Assembly (NCBI GenBank): GCA_045537905.1
Contig: JAZSQJ010000007.1
Span: 1 to 28,135, forward strand
Source: SIG636 sp045537905
Lineage (GTDB): Bacteria; Bacillota; Clostridia; Oscillospirales; CAG-382
Direction of reading: 5' to 3'
Length of the DNA stretch: 28,135 bases
Shown: positions 22,101 to 28,135 of the stretch, piece after piece
How the letters are laid out: each line of letters opens with the position of its first letter
Position numbering within the stretch: the stretch's first letter is position 1
The notes under the pieces: generated by a model
Database searches by the model: none
What the model saw: the letters and a program-made list of their open reading frames with translations, nothing else
Told to the model about the DNA's origin: nothing
Position numbers and translations under genes: made by a program

Positions 22101-22732
22101 TGCATAGTCTCCTGCTTAACCTTGTGGTCAACGATATGTCTTTTTGCAAGCTCAGCTCTTACGTCCTCAAGGCTGATTCCTGCTTCTACCATCAATACTA
22201 TGCAGTGGTAAACAAGGTCTGCCAGCTCGTACACCGTTTCTGCCTTGTCTCTCTTTGTACCTGCGATAATAACCTCGGTGCATTCCTCGCCAACCTTTTT
22301 AAGTATCTTGTCAAGTCCCTTGTCAAAGAGGTAGCTGGTGTAGCTTCCCTCCTTAGGAGAATCCTTACGGCCCTGAAGCAGCTTAAACAAAGCGTCTATA
22401 CAGAAAGGAGCCGCCTCGTCGCTTATAAACAAGGACTCGTTAAAACAGCTTTCTGTGCCTGTGTGACAAGCGGGTCCGTTCTTTTTAACCTCAATAACCA
22501 AGGCATCTCCGTCACAATCCGCTTTTATAGAAATAACCTTTTGTATATTACCGCTGGTTTCGCCCTTACGCCAGATGCACTGTCTGCTACGACTGTAGAA
22601 AACCGTGCGTTTTTCTGCAATGGTAAGACCAAGCGTTTCCTCATTCATATAAGCAAGGGTTAAAACCTCTTTTGTATAAGCGTCCTGTACTATTACGGGG
22701 ATAAGTCCTTTATCATCATATTTCAGTTGCAT
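22097..22732 (-). CDS. hisIE: bifunctional phosphoribosyl-AMP cyclohydrolase / phosphoribosyl-ATP pyrophosphatase
   Basis: 211 residues in two fused domains catalysing steps 3 and 2 of histidine synthesis. The HisI cyclohydrolase (about 1-105) has ADCDGDAL with metal-binding Cys73 and Asp residues, then GPACHTGTESCF with zinc Cys89 and Cys96. The HisE pyrophosphatase (about 112-200) has the helical MazG-like motif GEECTEVIIA (148-157) and ELADLVYHCIVLM. GGAGA lies upstream of the ATG, 12 bases after hisF. Confidence 0.96.
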   Translation of the reverse strand: MQLKYDDKGLIPVIVQDAYTKEVLTLAYMNEETLGLTIAEKRTVFYSRSRQCIWRKGETSGNIQKVISIKADCDGDALVIEVKKNGPACHTGTESCFNESLFISDEAAPFCIDALFKLLQGRKDSPKEGSYTSYLFDKGLDKILKKVGEECTEVIIAGTKRDKAETVYELADLVYHCIVLMVEAGISLEDVRAELAKRHIVDHKVKQETMQ

Positions 22733-22744
22733 ATCTGCGTCTCC

Positions 22745-23503
22745 TTATATTCTCATTTCGATACCGCCCTTTTTAAGATAAGCCTTAAGGTCGGGTATTT
22801 TTACCAAACCGCTATGGAATATCCCTGCGGCAAGTCCCGCATCCACACCGGGCAAGGTATTAAACAGCGTTAAAAAATGCTCCATATTACCAGCGCCGCC
22901 CGATGCAATAATAGGTATAGTCGTAACCTTTGATATAGCCTCAAGAAGCTCTAAATCAAAGCCTCCCCTGACACCGTCGGTATCTATACTGTTTATAACC
23001 AGCTCCCCTGCGCCGTTGGACTCGCCCCTGCGTGCCCACTCGATAGCGTCAATACCTGTGTCATCACGGCCGCCTCTGGAAAACACGTGAAAGCTGCCGT
23101 CAACACGCTTGACGTCCATAGAAAGCACCACGCATTGGTCACCGTACAGCTTTGCCGCCTGCTCTATAAGCTCAGGATGCCTGATTGCACCGCTGTTAAC
23201 GCTTACCTTATCGGCACCGCATTTAAGCACACGATCAAAGTCCTCCAGGCTGTTAATGCCACCGCCAACCGTAAGGGGTATAAACACCTCGGAGGCAACT
23301 CTGGTAAGCACGTCGGTAAACAGCTTTCTGCCGTCAAAGGTAGCGGTTATATCATAAAAAACCAGCTCGTCTGCACCGCTGTCGTTATAAAAGTGAGCCA
23401 TCTCAACAGGGTCAGCCACGTCCTTTATGTTTTCAAAATTAGTGCCTTTTACTACCCTGCCGTTTCTCACGTCCAAGCATGGAATTATTCTTTTGGTAAT
23501 CAT
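22745..23503 (-). CDS. hisF: imidazole glycerol phosphate synthase, cyclase subunit
   Basis: 252 residues, a TIM barrel that joins ammonia from HisH to PRFAR to give imidazole glycerol phosphate and AICAR. Catalytic Asp11 (IPCLDVRNGRVVKG) and Asp130 (LSMDVKR) are in place, along with the phosphate loops VGGGI and IASGGAG. Its ATG overlaps the hisA stop as ATGA (23500-23503). Confidence 0.97.
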   Translation of the reverse strand: MITKRIIPCLDVRNGRVVKGTNFENIKDVADPVEMAHFYNDSGADELVFYDITATFDGRKLFTDVLTRVASEVFIPLTVGGGINSLEDFDRVLKCGADKVSVNSGAIRHPELIEQAAKLYGDQCVVLSMDVKRVDGSFHVFSRGGRDDTGIDAIEWARRGESNGAGELVINSIDTDGVRGGFDLELLEAISKVTTIPIIASGGAGNMEHFLTLFNTLPGVDAGLAAGIFHSGLVKIPDLKAYLKKGGIEMRI

Positions 23504-24222
23504 TGAACTCCTCCAATGCTTTCGATTACTTTTCTTAAATCCAGCACGCCCTCATAAAGCGCCTTACCGAGTATGGCGGCAGAGGTGCCTATCTTATCAA
23601 GGGTCAGTATTTCCTCTATACTGCTGACACCGCCGCTGGCTGTAACCTTAAGCCCTTTTATTTCCGCAAGCTCTCGGTAAACGTCAATATTCGTGCCGCT
23701 CAGGGTGCCATCCTTTGAAATGTCGGTATATATAACGTTTTTAACGCCCTTAGCGTAAAGCTCTGTGCAAAAATCAACGCCCTTTACCGCTGTAAGCTCC
23801 GTCCAGCCCTTTACCGCAACGTAACCGTTCTTTGTGTCAACGCCTACAGCTATTTTTTCACCGTGCTTTGCTATAGCTTTTTCAAGCAAAACGGGGTCGT
23901 TTATAGCCGCCGTGCCAAGTATTATCCTGCCTGCGCCGCTGTCAAGATACCTGTCGATGCTATCCATACTACGGATACCGCCGCCAACCTCGCAGAACAT
24001 ACCTGTAGCCTTTGTTATGTCCTCAATAAGCCCAAAATTACGGGTAGAGCCATCCTTTGCTCCATCCAGGTCAACTATATGCAAATACCTTGCACCGCAG
24101 TCGTAAAAGCCCTTAGCTACCTCCACTGCGTTCATATTATATTCTGTAACCTTGTTGTAGTCTCCCTTAAAAAGACGAACAACCTTGCCGCCGCATAAAT
24201 CAATTGCAGGAAATATTTTCAC
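23500..24222 (-). CDS. hisA: ProFAR isomerase
   Basis: 240 residues, a TIM barrel paralogous to HisF that converts ProFAR to PRFAR. The catalytic pair is Asp8 (FPAIDLCGGKVVRL) and Asp129 (GVDTKNG); VGGGIRS and ASGGVSS bind phosphates. The start is GTG 24222, eight bases after AGGAGG (24231-24236), which itself lies in the end of hisH. Four bases overlap hisF downstream. Confidence 0.96.
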   Translation of the reverse strand: MKIFPAIDLCGGKVVRLFKGDYNKVTEYNMNAVEVAKGFYDCGARYLHIVDLDGAKDGSTRNFGLIEDITKATGMFCEVGGGIRSMDSIDRYLDSGAGRIILGTAAINDPVLLEKAIAKHGEKIAVGVDTKNGYVAVKGWTELTAVKGVDFCTELYAKGVKNVIYTDISKDGTLSGTNIDVYRELAEIKGLKVTASGGVSSIEEILTLDKIGTSAAILGKALYEGVLDLRKVIESIGGVQ

Positions 24223-24225
24223 ACC

Positions 24226-24849
24226 TTAAACCTCCTCACAAAACGCTTTAAGCATAAGCAAGCCGTCCTTGCCGCTTTTTTCGGGGTGAAATTGGGTACC
24301 CGATACGTTGCCTCTTCTTACAGCACCAGTAACCCTTATTCCGTACTCACTGTCCGCAGTAATATACTCCTCGGGGGTATCAGCATAAAAGCTATGTACG
24401 TAATATGCAAAGCTGTTACCCGTAAGGTACTTAAAAATCGGCTCACCCTCACGAAGCTTAAGGGCGTTCCAGCCAATATGGGGAACCTTCAGGTTATCAG
24501 GTATACGCCCCTTCAAGGGCACTACGGAACCGGGTATCAGACCAAGACCCTTATGGTTGCCGTACTCAAGGCTGTTTTCAAAAAGAAGCTGCATACCAAG
24601 ACAAATGCCAAGGATAGGCTTGCCCGCAGCCGCACATTCGCAAACAACCTCTGCCATACCGCTGTCCACCAGCTTTTTCATCGCATCTTCAAAGGCGCCT
24701 ACACCGGGAAGAATTATTCTGGCGGCATTTTTAAGCTTGGTTTTATCCTTGGTAACTATAACGTTTGCGCCTACAGAAGCCAGAGAGCAACGTAGGCTGA
24801 ACAGATTACCAACGCCGTAATCTACAATTGCTGTAATATTATCGTTCAT
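24226..24849 (-). CDS. hisH: imidazole glycerol phosphate synthase, glutaminase subunit
   Basis: 207 residues, a class I glutamine amidotransferase that feeds ammonia to HisF. The nucleophile is Cys83 in ILGICLGMQLLF; the His and Glu of the triad are in GTQFHPEKSG near the end. The oxyanion region PGVGAF is present. ATG 24849 forms TGATAATG with the hisB stop. A TTG at 24855, two codons earlier, has slightly better spacing to AAGGA and overlaps hisB by four bases, so it could be the true start. Confidence 0.94.
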   Translation of the reverse strand: MNDNITAIVDYGVGNLFSLRCSLASVGANVIVTKDKTKLKNAARIILPGVGAFEDAMKKLVDSGMAEVVCECAAAGKPILGICLGMQLLFENSLEYGNHKGLGLIPGSVVPLKGRIPDNLKVPHIGWNALKLREGEPIFKYLTGNSFAYYVHSFYADTPEEYITADSEYGIRVTGAVRRGNVSGTQFHPEKSGKDGLLMLKAFCEEV

Positions 24850-24851
24850 TA

Positions 24852-25439
24852 TCAAAGTGTTCCTTTTGTGCTTGGAATTTGATCCTTAAATTTTTCGTCT
24901 ATGCCGAGAGCAGAGGAAAGTGCACGGGCAAGCGCCTTAAAAGCAGCCTCTATTACGTGGTGGCTGTTGGTGCCTGCAAGGCTCTTTACGTGCAAGGTTA
25001 TGCCTGCATTACGGCAAAACGCCTGAAAAAATTCCTCCACAAGCTCCGTATCAAAATCGCCAACCCTTTGGGTAGGTATCTGCAAATCGTAGGCAAGGTA
25101 AGCTCTGCCTGAAAAATCAACGGCGCAAAGCACCAATGCCTCATCCATAGGCAGCAGCATACTGCCGTAACGCTTGATGCCTTTACAGTCGCCTACGGCG
25201 TTTTTGAAGGCTGTACCCAGCACTATAGCAATATCCTCGGCAGTATGATGATAATCAACGTCAATATCGCCCACACACTTAAGCGTTATATCAAAACCGC
25301 CGTGTCTGGTAAACAACTCCAGCATATGGTTAAGAAAACCGCAACCGCTGTCAATATTATATAAACCGTTGCCGTCAATATCAAGGGACAGGCTGATGTC
25401 GGTTTCTGCAGTTTTACGGGCGAGTTCATATTTTCTCAT
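24852..25439 (-). CDS. hisB: imidazoleglycerol-phosphate dehydratase
   Basis: 195 residues, the monofunctional HisB dehydratase without the HAD phosphatase domain seen in enterics, which fits the separate PHP phosphatase in this operon. Two metal-binding repeats are visible: GFLNHMLELFTRHGGFD with DYHHTAEDIAIVLG, and EFFQAFCRNAGITLH with NSHHVIEAAFKALARAL. The ATG at 25439 is four bases after the hisC stop, with GGAGG upstream. Confidence 0.97.
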   Translation of the reverse strand: MRKYELARKTAETDISLSLDIDGNGLYNIDSGCGFLNHMLELFTRHGGFDITLKCVGDIDVDYHHTAEDIAIVLGTAFKNAVGDCKGIKRYGSMLLPMDEALVLCAVDFSGRAYLAYDLQIPTQRVGDFDTELVEEFFQAFCRNAGITLHVKSLAGTNSHHVIEAAFKALARALSSALGIDEKFKDQIPSTKGTL

Positions 25440-25443
25440 ACAT

Positions 25444-26505
25444 CTACACCTCCGAAAGAATTTCCTTGGTAGCGTTAATCAAGGCTGCCGCCTCTGTATC
25501 GTCACCCACGGTTATACGAACGTAGTTGTCAATACGACGGGTGGAAAAATGTCTTACAAGTATACCTTTTTCCCTTAGCCTCAAATAGTAGTCCTTGCCG
25601 CTGATTTTCTCGTGACAGACAAATACAAAGTTAGATTTACTGTCCGTTGCATAAAAACCAAGACCGGTCAGCTCATCTATTATATAAGCTCTGGTTGCAA
25701 TTATCTTCTCTACGCAGGCGTCAAAATACGCCTTGTCGCTTACAGCCGCGATACCCGCAACAGAGGTAAGGCGGTTTACGTTATAAGGGTTAAAGCTAAA
25801 CTTTATACGGTTAAGGTCAGCGATAAGCTCTTTATTACCAAAAGCATAACCCAAGCGGCCGCCGGCAAGTTGACGGGATTTTGAAAAGGTACGAACCACG
25901 AGAACGTTATCAAGCACAAATATCAAGGGCAGAGCTGACTCGCCTCCAAAGTCTATGTATGCCTCGTCAACGATTACGACGCTATCGCTGTTGGCTTTTG
26001 CCAATTCCTTTATCTCGTCCACGGAAACCAGCAAGCCTGTAGGTGCGTTGGGGTTGGCAAAAACGGTAAGTCTGCCGTTACCCTTAAACTTACTTATGTC
26101 AAGTCTAAGGTCACTTTCCAAGGGTAAAACGGCACTGTCCAGATCGTAAAGCTCTGCAAACACAGGATAAAAGCCGTAGCTTATATCAGGGTAAGCAACG
26201 CCTTTATCACTTCCCCACGCCAAAAAAGCAAAGCTAAGGACCTCATCGCTGCCGTTACCACAAAAAATACAGTCGGTAGGAACTTTATACTGCTCCGAAA
26301 TTGCCTTGGTAAGAGCTCTTAAATCCGGGTCGGAATAAAGCCTCAGCGCCTCTACCTCCTCCTTGCTTACTGCATCGATAACCGCAGGAGAGGGGGGATA
26401 GGGCGACTCGTTAGTATTAAGCTTGATAAATTTTTGTCCCTGTGGCTGCTCACCCGGGACATAAGGCTTCAAAGCGTTTAGCCTTTTTGATAAGAATTTA
26501 CTCAT
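25444..26505 (-). CDS. hisC: histidinol-phosphate aminotransferase
   Basis: 353 residues, a class I/II PLP aminotransferase. The N-terminal LNTNESPYPPSPAV matches HisC; the cofactor contacts are ANPNAPTG, VDEAYIDF and the Schiff-base Lys in TFSKSRQLAGGRLGY. The C-terminal RHFSTRRIDNYVRITVG is also HisC-like. The ATG at 26505 shares its A with the hisD stop (TAATG), so translation is coupled. Confidence 0.96.
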   Translation of the reverse strand: MSKFLSKRLNALKPYVPGEQPQGQKFIKLNTNESPYPPSPAVIDAVSKEEVEALRLYSDPDLRALTKAISEQYKVPTDCIFCGNGSDEVLSFAFLAWGSDKGVAYPDISYGFYPVFAELYDLDSAVLPLESDLRLDISKFKGNGRLTVFANPNAPTGLLVSVDEIKELAKANSDSVVIVDEAYIDFGGESALPLIFVLDNVLVVRTFSKSRQLAGGRLGYAFGNKELIADLNRIKFSFNPYNVNRLTSVAGIAAVSDKAYFDACVEKIIATRAYIIDELTGLGFYATDSKSNFVFVCHEKISGKDYYLRLREKGILVRHFSTRRIDNYVRITVGDDTEAAALINATKEILSEV

Positions 26506-27797
26506 TACTTCTCGCCTTCTCCTTCGAAGCGTATCATAATACTGTTTGCATGGGCGGTTAAGCCTTCCCTGTCGGCAAAGTCAGCAACACGGTCGCTAAC
26601 GTTCTTCAAAGCATTCCTGTCATACATAATGTAGCTGGAGCGTTTTACAAAATCGTCCACACCAAGAGGGCTGGAAAAACGGGCAGTGCCGCTGGTGGGC
26701 AGGGTGTGGTTTGTGCCTGCGAAATAGTCGCCCAAGGGCTCCGGAGTGTAATGCCCCATAAATATACTGCCTGCGTGTTTAACCTTGTTAAGATATGAAA
26801 AGGGTTCGTCTATTGCAAGCTCCAGATGCTCGGGAGCGTACTCGTTGGAAAGCTCTATTGCTTCATCAATATCTTTTACTATTATTATTTTACCGTTGTT
26901 TTCTATACTGGTTCTTGCAATACCCTGTCGGGACAGCTTCAAGAGCTGATTTTCCAGCTCGTCCGCTACCGAAGCAGCCAGACTCTCGCTGTCGGTAATC
27001 AAAACGGAGGAAGCCAGACGGTCATGCTCTGCCTGGCTGAGCAGGTCTGCCGCAACATACTTCGGGTTTGCGGTGTTGTCTGCAATAATAAGTATCTCGC
27101 TGGGGCCTGCAACCATATCTATAGCTACCTTGCCAAAGACCATACGCTTGGCAGTGGCAACAAAAACGTTACCGGGACCAACAATTTTATCAACACAAGG
27201 AACACTTTCGGTACCGTAGGCCAAAGCCGCTACTGCACCCGCACCGCCTATTTTGAAAATGCGGTCAACGCCTGCAATAGATGCGGCGGCAAGAATCTCA
27301 TCCTTTACAGTACCGTCGCTACAGGGAGGCGTAACCATTATTATCTCGTTTACACCTGCAATACGGGCAGGAATAGCATTCATCAGCACCGTGCTGGGAT
27401 AAGATGCGGTTCCACCGGGTACGTAGATACCTACACGCTCAAGAGGCAACATACGCTGTCCGAGAACAGCGCCGTCCTCAAATGAGCCGATAACAAAGCC
27501 CTCACGCTTTTGCTTGCTGTGGAAAGCCTCGATATTAGCCTTTGCCATATTCAGGGTTTTAATAAAATACTCGTCAACTCTTGCAAGTGCCGCATCTATT
27601 TCTTCCCTGCTTACCTCCAAAGCAGAAAGCTCTGCCTTATCAAACTGCGCCGCATATTCAAAAAGTGCTTTATCGCCCTTGGAAACAACATTATCTATTA
27701 TACCGCGAACGATAGAGTCAACCTCGGGAGATTCGGGCACAACACGGCTAAGCAATTCTTTTCTGGTACAATTGGCAGAATTTAATACCTTAATCAT
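26505..27797 (-). CDS. hisD: histidinol dehydrogenase
   Basis: 430 residues, the last enzyme of the pathway, a zinc- and NAD-dependent oxidation of histidinol to histidine in two steps. Visible blocks: VGIYVPGGTASYPSTVLMN, KIGGAGAVAALAYGTE, DMVAGPSEILIIAD, LLSQAEHDRLASSVL with catalytic and metal His, EHLELAIDEP, and GDYFAGTNHTLPTSGTARF. Its ATG lies eight bases inside the end of hisG with GGAGAC upstream. Confidence 0.97.
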   Translation of the reverse strand: MIKVLNSANCTRKELLSRVVPESPEVDSIVRGIIDNVVSKGDKALFEYAAQFDKAELSALEVSREEIDAALARVDEYFIKTLNMAKANIEAFHSKQKREGFVIGSFEDGAVLGQRMLPLERVGIYVPGGTASYPSTVLMNAIPARIAGVNEIIMVTPPCSDGTVKDEILAAASIAGVDRIFKIGGAGAVAALAYGTESVPCVDKIVGPGNVFVATAKRMVFGKVAIDMVAGPSEILIIADNTANPKYVAADLLSQAEHDRLASSVLITDSESLAASVADELENQLLKLSRQGIARTSIENNGKIIIVKDIDEAIELSNEYAPEHLELAIDEPFSYLNKVKHAGSIFMGHYTPEPLGDYFAGTNHTLPTSGTARFSSPLGVDDFVKRSSYIMYDRNALKNVSDRVADFADREGLTAHANSIMIRFEGEGEK

Positions 27798-28135
27798 TTT
27801 CAGTCTCCTTCAAAGCGTCCAGCATTTTAACAACCTCGTCTTCTTTGAATTTGTAGCTTGAAACGTTACAAATAAAACGGGCGGAAATCTGCATAAACTC
27901 CTCAAAAACAACAAGGTTATTTTCCTTAAGAGTGCTGCCGCTTTCAACTATATCAACTATAACGTCGGAAAGCCCCACGATAGGTGCAAGCTCAATACTG
28001 CCGTGCAGAGGGATGATATCAATGTTTCTTCCCTTTTCGGCATAATGCTTTGTGGCTATATTGACAAACTTTGTAGCTACCTTCAAAGTACGGTCGGGGT
28101 CATCAACGTAGTCCTTGGTGGAAGCAACAGCCATA
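27790..28135 (-). CDS. hisG: ATP phosphoribosyltransferase, C-terminal part (cut by window end)
   Basis: The last 115 or so codons are present; the 5' part lies beyond 28135, and the Met at 28134 is internal, not a start. KVATKFVNIATKHYAEKG and LHGSIELAPIVGLSDVIVDIVESGSTL are core HisG blocks around the PRPP-binding loop. The protein ends about 50 residues after that loop, leaving no room for the roughly 75-residue C-terminal regulatory domain of long HisG. It is therefore probably the short form, which works with the regulatory subunit HisZ. It catalyses the first committed step of histidine synthesis. Confidence 0.94.
   Translation of the reverse strand, partial: MAVASTKDYVDDPDRTLKVATKFVNIATKHYAEKGRNIDIIPLHGSIELAPIVGLSDVIVDIVESGSTLKENNLVVFEEFMQISARFICNVSSYKFKEDEVVKMLDALKETEND

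Noticed and set aside
28132..28134. Start codon of hisG at 28134
   Set aside because: The Met lies in the middle of the HisG fold; the N-terminal catalytic part must continue beyond the window.

Overview
The window looks like chromosomal DNA of a low-to-moderate-GC Gram-positive bacterium, most likely an anaerobic gut-type Clostridia. The evidence is strong AGGAGG-type ribosome sites, sigma-A promoters (TTGACA-17-TATAAT type), lipoprotein signal peptides, a BlaI/M56 regulator pair, a DUF378 protein, YfhO, and DapF/MurE enzymes of meso-diaminopimelate peptidoglycan. I see no insertion sequence, phage gene or CRISPR array. Most of it is housekeeping DNA arranged in short transcription units that switch strand, with hairpin terminators between convergent genes.

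Layout. (1) 1-4819, plus strand: a BlaI-family repressor with a doubled operator, an M56 (BlaR1/MecR1-type) membrane protease sensor, and a lipoprotein. The sensor has no penicillin-binding domain. Its ectodomain is four lipocalin-like beta repeats plus a terminal module, and the neighbouring lipoprotein repeats the same architecture with the same spacing. This is the best candidate in the window for an undescribed system. (2) 4846-7302, plus: two coupled membrane proteins of unknown function, then TspO, whose ribosome site lies in a hairpin. (3) 7306-9683, minus: a polar amino acid ABC importer (binding lipoprotein, permease, ATPase) with a structured leader. (4) 9712-11607, minus: an S58/DmpA-type aminopeptidase translationally coupled to a D-amino-acid aminotransferase. 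(5) 11635-13915, minus: an acyl-CoA synthetase, an overlapping small membrane protein and a tRNA-Arg(CCG).

(6) 13964-16930, plus: a large YfhO-family membrane protein. (7) 16927-17553, minus: a YfbR-type 5'-deoxynucleotidase. (8) 17573-19937, plus: dapF-murE, overlapping by one base; MurE keeps the DNPR diaminopimelate motif but has an unusual GKGHQ in place of GKGHE. (9) 19938-20235: a gene-free stretch packed with perfect palindromes and bounded by two identical 32-base hairpin repeats. (10) 20236-20954, minus: trmB. (11) 21017-21223, plus: a DUF378 protein.

(12) 21285-28135, minus: a compact histidine operon in transcription order hisG (cut by the window end), hisD, hisC, hisB, hisH, hisA, hisF, hisIE, PHP-type histidinol phosphatase. 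Nearly every junction overlaps or is within a few bases. HisG ends without the C-terminal regulatory domain, so it is probably the short form that needs HisZ, which would lie outside the window. With the phosphatase included, every step after HisG is present here.
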